A stretch of 64,000 nt of DNA from positions 1 through 64,000 of the forward strand of contig JBEKIX010000009.1 of assembly GCA_050011535.1 (NCBI GenBank), read 5' to 3'. Within the stretch, counting starts at the first letter, position 1, and each line of letters opens with the position of its first letter. Source of the DNA: JAFNAG01 sp050011535. Lineage in GTDB: Bacteria > Acidobacteriota > UBA6911. Shown here piece after piece: positions 32,507 to 42,302 of this stretch. A model generated the notes under the pieces. The model saw nothing but the letters and a program-made list of their open reading frames with translations, was not told the origin of the DNA and made no database searches. A program made the position numbers and the translations under genes.

Positions 32507-33484
32507 TCAAGAAACGTATTTGTGAGAGATCTCGAATGCGCGCTTGCCGCGCCGCATCACGATGCTTCCACGGAATTTCGGCATGCCGCCGACATTGAGC
32601 TGGATCGGCTCGTCCACTGAATGATTCAGCTGAATGATGTCGCCGACGCCAATGCTGAGAAGGTCCTCCACGACCAGCGCGTTGTCTCGAATTTCCCCGC
32701 TGACGTGAATCCGGGCGGAGCGCAGTACTTCGCTGATCTTGCCCGCCTCGCTGTCTCCGGCTTCAGGACGACGCTGACGCTTCTGTTGGTCAAAGATCAT
32801 TCGGTTCTTTTTCAGCATCACGGAGGGTATGCATAGGTTTAGCATGCCCGAATTATCTCCGACCTTTACTTCGAATCCGACGGTCACCACGGCTTCACCC
32901 GCGGCAGCGACCTGCAGCATCTGAGACCGTGTCTCCGCACTCTCGATCTGGGGATTGATCTCTAGAACAGGACGCCAGGCCTCCTTCAAGTCTCGTAGCG
33001 CCAATTTGATGACACCCTCGACAATCTGCATCTCAATCTCCGTGAGTGTGCGGTTTTCGGGAGGAGGTTTGCCTGGCCCCCCCAACAACATATCGATGAT
33101 CGGAAACACCAGCGGAGGGCTGAGCTCCATTGCGAGGCTGCCGTGCATCGGCTGCATGGAAATCGAACAGAAGAGAGTGGGGTCCGAAAGCACCTTCAGA
33201 AACTCCAGATAGGACACCTGATCGACAGAGATCACCGAGACTTCGACGAGCGCGCGCAAATAGGCGGAGAGAGAGGAAGAGTAGTGCCTTGCAAAGTTCG
33301 TGTGAAGCTGGTGGATGGCGCGGATCTGATCTTTGGGGATTCGATCCGATCGGCAGAAGTCGTATCGGGAATAGTTGGTTTCCGGCTGAGCCGGCTTGCT
33401 TGAAGAGTTCTCGAGCGCCGCGCCTTCCGTGGACATGGTCGAAAACAGAGCATTGATCTCGTCCTGGGACAGGATCTTTTCCAT
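32507..33484 (-). CDS. fliM: Flagellar motor switch protein FliM
   Basis: 325 residues from ATG 33484, which has GGAGAG six bases upstream. It begins MEKILSQDEINALF, the CheY-binding helix seen in FliM. YDFCRSDRIPKDQIRAIHQLH and LHTNFARHYSSSLSAYLR follow. The C-terminal SpoA domain has LSIGVGDIIQLNHSVDEPIQ. It links FliG and FliN in the C-ring. Confidence 0.95.
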   Translation of the reverse strand: MEKILSQDEINALFSTMSTEGAALENSSSKPAQPETNYSRYDFCRSDRIPKDQIRAIHQLHTNFARHYSSSLSAYLRALVEVSVISVDQVSYLEFLKVLSDPTLFCSISMQPMHGSLAMELSPPLVFPIIDMLLGGPGKPPPENRTLTEIEMQIVEGVIKLALRDLKEAWRPVLEINPQIESAETRSQMLQVAAAGEAVVTVGFEVKVGDNSGMLNLCIPSVMLKKNRMIFDQQKRQRRPEAGDSEAGKISEVLRSARIHVSGEIRDNALVVEDLLSIGVGDIIQLNHSVDEPIQLNVGGMPKFRGSIVMRRGKRAFEISHKYVS

Positions 33485-33494
33485 GGCTCTCTCC

Positions 33495-34268
33495 CTAAGA
33501 GTTGTCGTCCTGCTTGATCTTGCGCAGCTTGGTTCGCAGCCGGAGCATTGCCTTGGTGTGCAACTGCGATACCCGTGACTCATTGACGCCGAGAACCTTG
33601 CCGATTTCTTTCATTGTGAGTTCGTCGTAGTAATAAAGCGATACGACCAGCCGCTCCTTCTTTGGCAGAGCATCGATCGCTCCGGCCAGGAGAGTGCGGA
33701 TCTCTGACTTGTGGAAGACAAAGAACGGATCCATCTGTGGCGCATCGGGCACGTATCTGACCAGCGGCTCGCTATTGCGGTCATCTTCCTGGGATGCCAT
33801 CTCATGAAAGCTGCCAAGATTGAGTCCTTTGATCTGGTCGACGAGTTCGAAAAACTCTTCGAGGGTGATTCCCATCTCGTCGCAAACTTCCTTGTCGGAG
33901 GCGGGACGCCCGAAGCGCTGCTCGAGCTCCTTGTAGACCCTCTCCAGGTCCTTGCTCCGTTTGCGCAGCGATCGTGGGGCCCAGTCGAGGTTCCTCAGGC
34001 TGTCCAGGATCGCTCCTTTTACCCGGAGTTCCGCGTAGGTTTTGAATTTCACGCCGCGGCTCGGGTCAAATTTCTCCACCGCGTCCAGCAGTCCCAAGAC
34101 ACCCGCACTTACCAGATCGTTCAGCTCGACATGTGCGGGCAGCTTGGCAGAAATCCGATGCGCGATGTATTTGATCTGCGGCAGGTGTTCGAGGATCAGC
34201 TCGTCACGGCTCGTTTCCGTACGCACAACCGTTTCATAGGCTCTCATCTGGCGCGCAGCTTCTTGCAT
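33495..34268 (-). CDS. fliA: RNA polymerase sigma-28 factor FliA
   Basis: 257 residues from ATG 34268 with GAGG seven bases upstream. Region 2 has LVSAGVLGLLDAVEKFDPSR and FKTYAELRVKGAILDSLR, region 3 NLDWAPRSLRKRSKDLE, and region 4 LYYYDELTMKEIGKVLGVNESRVSQLH. It directs late flagellar transcription. Six candidate sites of matching form are found in this window. It follows flhG and precedes fliM, as in many polar flagellates. Confidence 0.95.
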   Translation of the reverse strand: MQEAARQMRAYETVVRTETSRDELILEHLPQIKYIAHRISAKLPAHVELNDLVSAGVLGLLDAVEKFDPSRGVKFKTYAELRVKGAILDSLRNLDWAPRSLRKRSKDLERVYKELEQRFGRPASDKEVCDEMGITLEEFFELVDQIKGLNLGSFHEMASQEDDRNSEPLVRYVPDAPQMDPFFVFHKSEIRTLLAGAIDALPKKERLVVSLYYYDELTMKEIGKVLGVNESRVSQLHTKAMLRLRTKLRKIKQDDNS

Positions 34269-34360
34269 GGCATTACCTCTTTTGGGCAAGGCATCGGGAT
34301 CGCCGACGTCCCTGCAGGCTGTTCCACTGTTTCAAGTGCGTAATGGCTTCCAAGAACACT

Positions 34361-35275
34361 TCAGTTGACCCAATGACTGAGAAGTTCGTCCCAAACAAAC
34401 GGCGCGGACTCGCCCGTGGCTTCGCTCTGCAGGTCCACCGCTTGAGCGATTTGCCGGAAGCATCGGCTGGCCGGGGCTGTTGGAAAGTAATGTGTCACAA
34501 GGACCTGACTACGTACCGCTTTGACCACATGGGGGTCGCGCTCGACATGTCCCATGTAAATAACTTCGCGACCCAGAAACCGCTTCACCACGGAGTTGAT
34601 CTGGCGAAAAACATCGCGGGATTCTTCTTCGTCCGTGACCGAGTTGATCAGAACCCGTATCGTTTTGGCCGGTTCTTCCGTCAGCACGATCTTGATGACG
34701 GCGTAGGCATCCACGATGGCTGTCGGCTCGGGTGAACTGACCACCACGACCTCGGGCACCGAACGTAAAAAGTGCAATACATTGGTCGAGATGCCGGCAG
34801 CCGTATCGATGAGCAGGTAGTCCGCGTCACCATCCAGATCGGCAAAGCTCTTCACCAGATAGTTTCTCTGATCGAGTGTCAATTCGGCCAGGCGCTGGAG
34901 TCCGGAGCTGGCAGGGATAATCCGAAAGCCGCCCGGGCCAGCCACCATGATCTCGGTCAGTTTTTTGTTGCCGTAAAGCACGTGCCCCAAGTGGAATCGC
35001 GGGGTCAGGCCAAGCAATACGTCGATGTTGGCGAGTCCGAGGTCCGCGTCTAGAACGACGACTCTCTTTCCCAGTTCGGTAAGGCTGGCGGCCAGATTTG
35101 CCACCACGTTGGTTTTTCCCACTCCGCCCTTGCCGCTGGCGACTGCGAGAATCCGGGGATGCCGGCCTCTATCGCGGGCCCGGCTGGCGCTCATGCTCAG
35201 AGACAGATCACGCCCGGCTGAGCCTTGATCGGCGCGCCTGCTTCCGTTTGTGTTTGGAGTAGTCAACTTGCGCAT
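34361..35275 (-). CDS. flhG: Flagellar number regulator FlhG (MinD-like ATPase)
   Basis: 304 residues from the likely ATG 35275, which lies 22 bases after the flhF stop. The open frame runs further upstream within flhF. The deviant Walker A is GKGGVGKT, then VVLDADLGLANIDVLLG and LLIDTAAGIS. The C-terminus has FLGREVIYMGHVERDPHVVKA. FlhG limits flagellar number and acts with FlhF. The start and the first 40 basic residues are less certain. Confidence 0.92.
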   Translation of the reverse strand: MRKLTTPNTNGSRRADQGSAGRDLSLSMSASRARDRGRHPRILAVASGKGGVGKTNVVANLAASLTELGKRVVVLDADLGLANIDVLLGLTPRFHLGHVLYGNKKLTEIMVAGPGGFRIIPASSGLQRLAELTLDQRNYLVKSFADLDGDADYLLIDTAAGISTNVLHFLRSVPEVVVVSSPEPTAIVDAYAVIKIVLTEEPAKTIRVLINSVTDEEESRDVFRQINSVVKRFLGREVIYMGHVERDPHVVKAVRSQVLVTHYFPTAPASRCFRQIAQAVDLQSEATGESAPFVWDELLSHWVN

Positions 35276-35297
35276 ATGCTTTTCGTGGTGCTCCGCA

Positions 35298-36431
35298 TCA
35301 ATGGGCGTTGAGAACGATGTCCACGATCTGATCGCCACGCACGGCATGGAAATCTTCGGGGACTCGCTGGCCATCCGCGATATAAGACAGAGGCTTCTGC
35401 GTCCGTACCAGCTCGTTAAAAATCGGGCCGAAGGTTGACGTTTCGTCCAGTTTGGTGAACAACAGGTGATCGGGGTTGCAAATGCCGAAGCGATCCACGA
35501 CCTCGCGCATATCCAGAGGTTTTGTCGTTGCGCTCAGAACAAGATGGCGCTCGATATCAGGCGACTCCTGGAGAAATTGCATCAGCTCATGCATCGCACC
35601 GAGGTCGCGCTGGCCGTGTCCCGCGGTATCGATCAGAATGTAGTCGCGCTGGCTCAGATCCTGGATGGCCTGCGACAACTCGGAGGCTTGCGTGATGGGC
35701 CGGAAGGGCAATCCCAGTAATCCTGCGTAGGTCTTCAGCTGCTCGACCGCACCGATCCGGCACGTATCGGTAGTCAGCAGGATGACTTTCTTTTTGCTTT
35801 CCAGAGCCAGCCGTGCCGCCAGCTTCGCAGCAGCAGTGGTTTTGCCGACGCCCGTCGGGCCGACAAAGGCCACTATCTTTTTGGCCGGCAGCCAGTCGCC
35901 AACTGCATCGGCGCTTATCAATCCCCGGGCAACATGGGCCACGGTTTTGGCAAGAGCGGTCCGCTGCCCGCGTTCTTCCGGAGTGAGATTCTGCTGCGCC
36001 TCGTCGAGCAACTTGTAGGCAAGCCACTCGTCGACTTCATTCGCTACCAGGTCCTGGTACAGTTCATACGCCACCGCATCGGCAAAGAGGGAGGTTGACG
36101 GCACGGTCGGGCGGGCCAATGAAAACAGGGCGCGCCGCATCTCACTGTATTCCTGGTCGATCTTGGGAAGCTGCAAAGCGGACACGGCCTCCTGCGCAGG
36201 AGCATAGGCAGGGCTTGTGCTCTCCCCGGATTTCGTATAGCAATCCGGATCAGGCTCCCTGCCGTCATCCATGGCAGCAACAACTTCTGCCGCATGCTTT
36301 CCGCGAAGCCAGGAGGCGCCGTGCACGGGTGTTTCTTTAGTGGACAGGATCAGAGCATCGCTGCCGAACTCCTCTTTTACTTTGCGAAGGGCCTCTGCGA
36401 CGGTTCTGGCGTAGAAAGTCTTGATCTTCAT
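35298..36431 (-). CDS. flhF: SRP-type GTPase FlhF
   Basis: 377 residues. The N-terminal MKIKTFYARTVAEALRKVKE segment is the FlhF start, then a variable basic region. The GTPase domain has GPTGVGKTTAAAKLAARL near residue 190, TTDTCRIGAVEQL, LIDTAGHGQRD and TKLDETSTFGP. FlhF places the flagellum, usually at a pole. It lies 1 base after the flhA stop. Confidence 0.95.
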   Translation of the reverse strand: MKIKTFYARTVAEALRKVKEEFGSDALILSTKETPVHGASWLRGKHAAEVVAAMDDGREPDPDCYTKSGESTSPAYAPAQEAVSALQLPKIDQEYSEMRRALFSLARPTVPSTSLFADAVAYELYQDLVANEVDEWLAYKLLDEAQQNLTPEERGQRTALAKTVAHVARGLISADAVGDWLPAKKIVAFVGPTGVGKTTAAAKLAARLALESKKKVILLTTDTCRIGAVEQLKTYAGLLGLPFRPITQASELSQAIQDLSQRDYILIDTAGHGQRDLGAMHELMQFLQESPDIERHLVLSATTKPLDMREVVDRFGICNPDHLLFTKLDETSTFGPIFNELVRTQKPLSYIADGQRVPEDFHAVRGDQIVDIVLNAH

Positions 36432-36432
36432 C

Positions 36433-38511
36433 CTAGCTCACCATTCCTACCGATGTGACTCGAACGTTGGGAGGGATCTCATTGTGTGACAGGATCGTGG
36501 CAGTAGGGATGTAGCGCTCGATCAGCTGGCGCACATACATGCGCACGTTCGCCGAACAGAGCAGAATCGGGTTCTTCGCGCCTGCAGCCGAATCCAGTGT
36601 GCGGCGGATGCGCTGCATGACATCCTTGGCGAGCCGCGGTTCCAGGGCCAAATAGGAACCCTGTTCCGTGTGCACGATGGCGTCGGCGACGCTCTTCTCA
36701 ATTTCCGGACTGATCGTGAAAACAGTCAGCTCTTGCTGATCGTTCTGAAACTGTCTGCAGATGGAGCGCCCGAGAGCCTGCCGGCAGTACTCCGTCAGTA
36801 TGCCGATGTTCTTCGTCATCGACCCATAGTCGGCGAGCGTTTCCAGTATGGTAACCGCGTCGCGCACCGATACGCGCTCTTTGAGCAGGTTTTGCATGAC
36901 TTTCTGGACTTCTCCGATCGAAAGAACCTTGGGAACCAGGTCTTCAATAACCTTGGGATGTGTCTCGGCGATGGCATCCAGGAGAGACTTGGTTTCCTGG
37001 CGCCCCAGGAGCTCATGGGCGTGCGACTTGATGATCTCGGAAACATGAGTCGCCAGAACCGTCGTAGGATCCACAACCGTGTAGCCGGCTAATTGAGCCC
37101 GCTCGCGTTCGCCAGGCTTGATCCAGCGCGCCTCGAGGCCGAATGCAGGTTCAAGGGTCGGCGTGCCGCCGATCTCGCCCTGCGCCGCTCCCGGATTGAT
37201 GGCCAGGCAGTGTTCGGGCTGCAGTTCACCGCGCGCAATTTCGACCCCCTTGAGCAGAATGGAGTAGGCGCGGGGCTCGAGCTGGAGATTGTCGGTGATG
37301 TGAATCGGAGGCACCACGACTCCCATGTCCAGCGCGATCTGCCTGCGGATCGACTTGATGCGGTTGAGAAAGTCTCCTCCCTGATTGGCGTCAACATAAC
37401 GGATCAGGGCGTAACCGACTTCCAGACCGAGCGGATCAACCTTCAAGAGGCGCTCGATGCGTTCCTTGGGCTTGTCCGCCTCCGCCTTGTCCGCGATCTC
37501 CTTGTTGACGATTACCTGCTCGTTATCGCGCGCCTTTTTTGTCCGGTAAGCAGCGACCGCCGTTAATCCCGACAAGAGGAGGAAGGGGAGGGACGGCAAG
37601 CCCGGAATGAGCCCGAAAATGAGAAGGAAGCAGGAACCCACCGCTACAGGCACAGGATTCCTGAACAGCTGGTTTACGACATCTTCGCCGAGGTTCGACA
37701 CCGCCGCGGCGCGCGTGGTGATGATCCCGCCCGCAACCGAGATCAGCAGTGAGGGAATGGCCGTGACCAAACCGTCGCCAATCGTCAAAATCGTGAAGCG
37801 TTTGGCGGCCTCCGCAAGAGGCATGTCGAATTGGAAGACGCCGATAAGCAGGCCGCCCACAATGTTAATCATGAGAATCAGGCTGCTGGCCACGGCGTCG
37901 CGGGAAGTGAATCGGATCGCTCCGTCCATCGCTCCGTAGAACTCGGCCTCGTCCGCGATCTGCTGGCGACGGGCGCGCGCTTCCTTTTCGTCAATCAGGC
38001 CCGCGTTCAAATCCGCATCGATGCTCATCTGCTTTCCCGGCATGGCATCGAGGGTGAATCGGGCCGTGACTTCCGAAATGCGCACAGCGCCGTGATTGAT
38101 CACGAGGTATTGGATGCCTATGAGCACGAGGAAGACCACGATGCCGACCAGGTAGTTGCCGCCGACGACAAACTGTCCGAAAGACTGAATCACCCTACCC
38201 GCGGCATCTTCCCCCTCCGATCCGTGCAGCAGAATCAGGCGTGTCGAAGCTACATTCAGAGCCAGGCGGAAAAGAGTGATGATAAGAAGGAGGGACGGAA
38301 AGACAGAAAAATTTACCGGCTGGAGAATGTACATCGACACCAGCAAGACGATAATCGATAAGGTGATGCTCATAGTGATGAGCAAGTCGAGCAGCATCGG
38401 GGGCACGGGCAGGGTCATCATGAGCAGAATGCCCATCACGGCCACGGGTATGACAAGGTGTGCCTTACCCATGACGTGCTGGATGCCTTGTCGTTGCGCG
38501 ATGCTGGCCAC
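36433..38511 (-). CDS. flhA: Flagellar export gate protein FlhA
   Basis: 692 residues if translation starts at GTG 38511, which has GGAGG nine bases upstream. An open frame continues to a TTG at 38562, but this falls inside the sigma-54 site. The N-terminal half has eight membrane segments and the FHIPEP signature region (GSEGEDAAGRVIQSFGQF, DAMPGKQMSIDADLNAGLI). The C-terminal cytoplasmic half ends in LSHNEIPPNVRVTSVG. It forms the nonamer export gate ring. Confidence 0.95.
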   Translation of the reverse strand: MASIAQRQGIQHVMGKAHLVIPVAVMGILLMMTLPVPPMLLDLLITMSITLSIIVLLVSMYILQPVNFSVFPSLLLIITLFRLALNVASTRLILLHGSEGEDAAGRVIQSFGQFVVGGNYLVGIVVFLVLIGIQYLVINHGAVRISEVTARFTLDAMPGKQMSIDADLNAGLIDEKEARARRQQIADEAEFYGAMDGAIRFTSRDAVASSLILMINIVGGLLIGVFQFDMPLAEAAKRFTILTIGDGLVTAIPSLLISVAGGIITTRAAAVSNLGEDVVNQLFRNPVPVAVGSCFLLIFGLIPGLPSLPFLLLSGLTAVAAYRTKKARDNEQVIVNKEIADKAEADKPKERIERLLKVDPLGLEVGYALIRYVDANQGGDFLNRIKSIRRQIALDMGVVVPPIHITDNLQLEPRAYSILLKGVEIARGELQPEHCLAINPGAAQGEIGGTPTLEPAFGLEARWIKPGERERAQLAGYTVVDPTTVLATHVSEIIKSHAHELLGRQETKSLLDAIAETHPKVIEDLVPKVLSIGEVQKVMQNLLKERVSVRDAVTILETLADYGSMTKNIGILTEYCRQALGRSICRQFQNDQQELTVFTISPEIEKSVADAIVHTEQGSYLALEPRLAKDVMQRIRRTLDSAAGAKNPILLCSANVRMYVRQLIERYIPTATILSHNEIPPNVRVTSVGMVS

Positions 38512-38557
38512 TGACGCGATCCTCCGTGTCACATCACCTGAGATCAGACTCCCATTA

Positions 38558-38573
38558 GGCAACTTTCATGCCA
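38558..38573 (-). promoter_or_regulatory. Sigma-54 promoter before flhA
   Basis: Minus strand TGGCAT-GAAAG-TTGCC, GG-N10-GC. The predicted start near 38547 gives a leader of about 35 bases to the GTG at 38511. It lies inside the fliL-to-fliM gene run and may give extra transcription of flhA-flhF-flhG-fliA. Confidence 0.65.
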
Positions 38574-38647
38574 CGGTTGCGGTTTCGGCACAGCTCATCC
38601 CATTTCGATGCCGGACAATCAGTGAAGGATTTTTTTGAAAGGAGGGT

Positions 38648-39712
38648 TCATCCCCGCCATTTGTTGCGGGTCTTATAGATATACGCAAGAATCTCGGCGA
38701 CTGCTTTATAAAGATCCACCGGAATGGAGGCGCCCACATCGACGTTTTTGTAGAGGGTCTGAGCCAGTGTCCGATTCTCCACCATCGGAATGTCATGTTT
38801 TTGTGCCAATTCTTTTATTTTGATCGCCAAAAATCCGACACCCTTGGCAACGACCTTGGGGGCCTCCATCTTCTCCATCTTGTACGAGAGTGCGACGGCA
38901 TAGTGCGTGGGGTTGGTGATCACCACGTCCGCTTGCGGAACCGCGGACATCATGCGCTTGCGCGCGACCTCCCTCTGGATGCGCCGAATGCGGCCGCGCG
39001 TGAACGGATCGCCTTCCGTCTCCTTGAACTCATCTTTGACCTCCTGTTTCGTCATTTTGAGTTGCTCGAGAAAGCGGTACTTCTGGAAAGCAAAATCGGC
39101 AAGGGCAAGGATCGCGAGAAAGATACAGACCCGGATGCAAACCTGAAAGCAGATCGAAGAGGTCCAGTAGAGAAGCTGTCTCACGTCCATCAGGACCAGC
39201 CGCGGGTAGAGGGGCAAGTGCTGCATGATCACCTGGTAACTGATATAGCTGATCACGAGGAACACGGCCAGGTTCTTGGCCAGTTCCACGGCACCATTCT
39301 TGGAGAAGATCCGCGAGAGCCCGTTTGAGAACTGCAGTTTTTCGAAGTGCAGCCCGAGCTGATGCCAGGAAAACGTCACTCCGCGTTGCATAACGTTGGC
39401 GGCCACACCTATCGTGCAGACCAACAACATCATGGGTAGTATCAGAGACGCCAGCCGCCACAGGACATCCTGCGCCAGAGTCGTGATGTAAGAGACCGTA
39501 AAATCGACCGGCGGCCTGCTGCGCAGAAAGTTGCTCATCTGTTCCTGCAACCCCTCGAGCATGCGGTTTCCACTGTAGGACAGGCACATGAGCCCTCCCA
39601 GCAGGATCGCGGCCGCGGGCACTTCCCGGCTCCGCGCGGTCTGTCCCTTCTCGCGCGCTTTCTGCAGTCGTCGCGTTGTGGGTCTTTCTGTACGGTTGTC
39701 GTTTTGTGCCAT
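38648..39712 (-). CDS. flhB: Flagellar export switch protein FlhB
   Basis: 354 residues. Four membrane segments span about residues 30-210, followed by a cytoplasmic domain with the autocleavage motif NPTH (VVITNPTHYAVAL). The C-terminus has MVENRTLAQTLYKNVDVG. FlhB changes export specificity from rod/hook to filament substrates after cleavage between N and P. It starts 6 bases after the fliR stop. Confidence 0.96.
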   Translation of the reverse strand: MAQNDNRTERPTTRRLQKAREKGQTARSREVPAAAILLGGLMCLSYSGNRMLEGLQEQMSNFLRSRPPVDFTVSYITTLAQDVLWRLASLILPMMLLVCTIGVAANVMQRGVTFSWHQLGLHFEKLQFSNGLSRIFSKNGAVELAKNLAVFLVISYISYQVIMQHLPLYPRLVLMDVRQLLYWTSSICFQVCIRVCIFLAILALADFAFQKYRFLEQLKMTKQEVKDEFKETEGDPFTRGRIRRIQREVARKRMMSAVPQADVVITNPTHYAVALSYKMEKMEAPKVVAKGVGFLAIKIKELAQKHDIPMVENRTLAQTLYKNVDVGASIPVDLYKAVAEILAYIYKTRNKWRG

Positions 39713-39718
39713 GGACGC

Positions 39719-40498
39719 TTACCTCATTCCCCTCACAAGCCCCAGGAGGTCGCGGGACATTTGCAGAAAGGAAGCGCCCAGAAAGGTAGGAAGAAAATAG
39801 AGGGCAACACTCAGGGTGGCCAGGCCAACCAGGGTCTTGACCGGCATGCCGACGATCAAGATGTTAATCTGCGGCGCCGCACGCCCAATGATACCAATGA
39901 CGACATCGGCAATTATGGTCACGGCAATGACAGGGGCCGCAATGCGCAGACCCGAAACGAAAACTTGTCCGCTCAGCTTCATGATCTCATCCGTCAAGGC
40001 GCCATTGAGGTGCACACCTCCTACCGGCAGATAAGTGAGACTCTCGCTGACGGCCACGAAAAACCAGTGGTGCCCGTTTATAAGCAGGAACAGCGACAAT
40101 CCGATGAAGTTGTTGAGGATGGAGATGACCGATGTCTCGACGGCAGTTTGCGGATCGATGGTATTGACGATGGAGAATCCCAGTTGGAATCCCATGATCT
40201 GGCCTGCCAGCTGGAGCCCGCCGAAAATGAATGAGGCGGCCAATCCGAGCACCATGCCTATCAGAGCCTCCCCAAACATTGCACCAACTATCTGTGCCAG
40301 GCCGAACTCACCGGCGACCTGAGCCTGCGGCACCATGGGAGCCAGCGTCAGCGCCACCAGGAGCGGAATGATCACCTTGATTTGTGCAGGAAAAACGCCG
40401 CTGCTGTAGAACGGCGCGAAGACCATGATCCCCGCCACGCGGAACAACACGACGGCGAAGCTTAGGATCTGCGCCATCGAAAATGAAAGGGAGATCAT
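39719..40498 (-). CDS. fliR: Flagellar export protein FliR
   Basis: 259 residues, with six hydrophobic segments and little else. FSMAQILSFAVVLFRVAGIMVFAPF, and later LVALTLAPMVPQ and IMGFQLGFSIVNTIDP, match FliR. It forms part of the FliPQR export core. The gene is between fliQ and flhB, the normal order. Confidence 0.94.
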   Translation of the reverse strand: MISLSFSMAQILSFAVVLFRVAGIMVFAPFYSSGVFPAQIKVIIPLLVALTLAPMVPQAQVAGEFGLAQIVGAMFGEALIGMVLGLAASFIFGGLQLAGQIMGFQLGFSIVNTIDPQTAVETSVISILNNFIGLSLFLLINGHHWFFVAVSESLTYLPVGGVHLNGALTDEIMKLSGQVFVSGLRIAAPVIAVTIIADVVIGIIGRAAPQINILIVGMPVKTLVGLATLSVALYFLPTFLGASFLQMSRDLLGLVRGMR

Positions 40499-40532
40499 CT
40501 CATCACTCTGCGCTCATCCCTCAGACCCGGTT

Positions 40533-40802
40533 CTACAGGGCGAATTGTTCCAGGTGGCCGAACAATTGCGTCGAGAAAGCCATCAGTACATGCAATACCC
40601 AGGGAAGCAGGAGGAGGAAAACCAGAAAAACGGCAATCATTCGGGGAACGAGCGAAAGTGTCATGTCTTGAATGGAGGTCACCACCTGCACCACGCTGAC
40701 AAGCACGCCTACAACCAGAGACACCAACAGCAGAGGTCCACTCACCAAGAACGAGATTTGGAGCGCCTCGCGCGCCAGCTTCAGCACCAGATCCTGAGTC
40801 AT
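40533..40802 (-). CDS. fliQ: Flagellar export protein FliQ
   Basis: 89 residues with two membrane segments (LQISFLVSGPLLLVSLVVGV and RMIAVFLVFLLLLPWVLHVL). TSIQDMTLSLVPR is the conserved loop. It is a component of the FliPQR core. The size is exactly that of the family. Confidence 0.95.
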   Translation of the reverse strand: MTQDLVLKLAREALQISFLVSGPLLLVSLVVGVLVSVVQVVTSIQDMTLSLVPRMIAVFLVFLLLLPWVLHVLMAFSTQLFGHLEQFAL

Positions 40803-40850
40803 ATGTCCTAGCTCCAGGCGGCATCAAGGCCGCGGCCGACGAGGCGCCGG

Positions 40851-41615
40851 CTAGAAAAAGCTCTTTACCAACGAACCAATCACGAGGTTCCATCCGTCCA
40901 CCATCACGAACAACAGGATCTTGAAAGGTGTCGAGATCATCGCGGGAGGCAACTGCATCATGCCCATGGAGAGAAGCACCGAAGCTACGACCATGTCGAT
41001 GACGAGGAACGGAATAAAGAGCACGAAGCCGATTTGAAAAGCGGTCTTGAGCTCCGAAATCATGTAGCTCGGGATCACGACGCTCATGGAAAGATCCTGG
41101 CTGTTCTTGGGTCGAGGTTGCTTGGCGATGCTAAGGAAGAGGCTGAGGTCCTTTTCGCGCGTGTAACGCAACATGAACTGGCGCAGCGGCACGCAGGCCT
41201 GGTCGAGAGCCTGCATCTCGGTCAACTGCCCTTTGATCATCGGTTGAATGGCCTCCCGATTGATCCGCTCGCCGACCGGTTGCATAATGAAGAAGGTCAG
41301 GAACAACGACAGCCCGATCATGATCTGATTCGGCGGCATCGACTGCGTGCCCAGCGCCTGCCTTAGAAAGTGCGTCACGATGACGATGCGCGTGAAGCAG
41401 GTGACCGAGACGAGAATCGCGGGCACCAGCGACAGAATGGTCATCAGCGCCAGAATCTGCAGAGGCAGTGTGAGACCGCTTCCGTTGTTTCCTCCTCCTC
41501 CGATCCGTAAGTCGATTCCCGAGAAATTCTTGTCCTGAGCCGCGGGCGCGGCATGCACCGCAGCGGGAAGCACAAGGGCAAATGAGATCAGGAGGATGAC
41601 TGCCGTCGATTTCAT
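40851..41615 (-). CDS. fliP: Flagellar export protein FliP
   Basis: 254 residues with a cleavable signal peptide (1-22, ending VHA-AP). It has LSLVPAILVSVTCFTRIVIV and FLRQALGTQSMPPNQIMIGL, and the C-terminal FIPFLVIDMVVASVLLSMGM with FKILLFVMVDGWNLV. It forms the pentameric pore part of the export core. It starts 20 bases after the fliO stop. Confidence 0.96.
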   Translation of the reverse strand: MKSTAVILLISFALVLPAAVHAAPAAQDKNFSGIDLRIGGGGNNGSGLTLPLQILALMTILSLVPAILVSVTCFTRIVIVTHFLRQALGTQSMPPNQIMIGLSLFLTFFIMQPVGERINREAIQPMIKGQLTEMQALDQACVPLRQFMLRYTREKDLSLFLSIAKQPRPKNSQDLSMSVVIPSYMISELKTAFQIGFVLFIPFLVIDMVVASVLLSMGMMQLPPAMISTPFKILLFVMVDGWNLVIGSLVKSFF

Positions 41616-41635
41616 GGCTGGGTCCTTAGAGAGAG

Positions 41636-42289
41636 CTATCTCTCCAGAGCTTTACGAAGTTCCTGCATCTTTCCACGGATATCGGCAGGGAGGGGTGGAC
41701 GTGAAGCAGGACGTGCGGGGGGAGATTTCCTCTCGAGCTCGTACAACTTTCTGAAATTTGCCCCCGACGGAAGAGGTTCCAGTTCCGCACTTTCCTCCGG
41801 TGCAGGCATCAAAGATGCGCCCGGCTCGCCAAGGGATGTCAGCAAGGCGATTTGGCCTGGAGTGCTCGCAAGAAGCAGTTTTCTGCCTTCGGCTTGCACC
41901 AGGACCAGGCTGCGCTTATCTCCCATGTGGAGTGTCTCGATCAGGCGCAGGGTGCGATCGGCGGGACGCTTGGCGATATATTGGGGTGCAAACTTGCGAA
42001 ACATCATGAAGCCGATCAGTATCAGACTCACAACCACCCCGACTCCGCCAACGCTCTTGATCACCAGGGGCGCGACTTCCAGCCATCCCGGAGATTGGGG
42101 TCCGGCGGGGATGGGATCCACGCGAGCAGCGCTATTTTGCGCGGGAGCCACAGTCGTGGCCTGCGCAGCTGCAGGAGGGTTGGATGGGATCTGAGCGTCT
42201 TGCGCAAGCAAGCCACTCCCAGAGATGGCCGCGATTGCAATGCAAAAGAGAATCCGCCGGCACGAAGCCCCAACAAAACGAAATTGCAT
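41636..42289 (-). CDS. fliO: Flagellar biosynthesis protein FliO
   Basis: 217 residues from ATG 42289, with an AGGAG seven bases upstream. A signal-like hydrophobic N-terminus (about 12-28) is followed by a Pro/Ala-rich periplasmic stretch, then a membrane segment (SVGGVGVVVSLILIGFMMF). The FliO core has RTLRLIETLHMGDKRSLVLV and LLLASTPGQIALLTSLG. It helps FliP assembly. The gene is longer than usual FliO because of the N-terminal periplasmic region. Confidence 0.88.
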   Translation of the reverse strand: MQFRFVGASCRRILFCIAIAAISGSGLLAQDAQIPSNPPAAAQATTVAPAQNSAARVDPIPAGPQSPGWLEVAPLVIKSVGGVGVVVSLILIGFMMFRKFAPQYIAKRPADRTLRLIETLHMGDKRSLVLVQAEGRKLLLASTPGQIALLTSLGEPGASLMPAPEESAELEPLPSGANFRKLYELERKSPPARPASRPPLPADIRGKMQELRKALER

Positions 42290-42302
42290 GACTTTGCTCC
42301 TC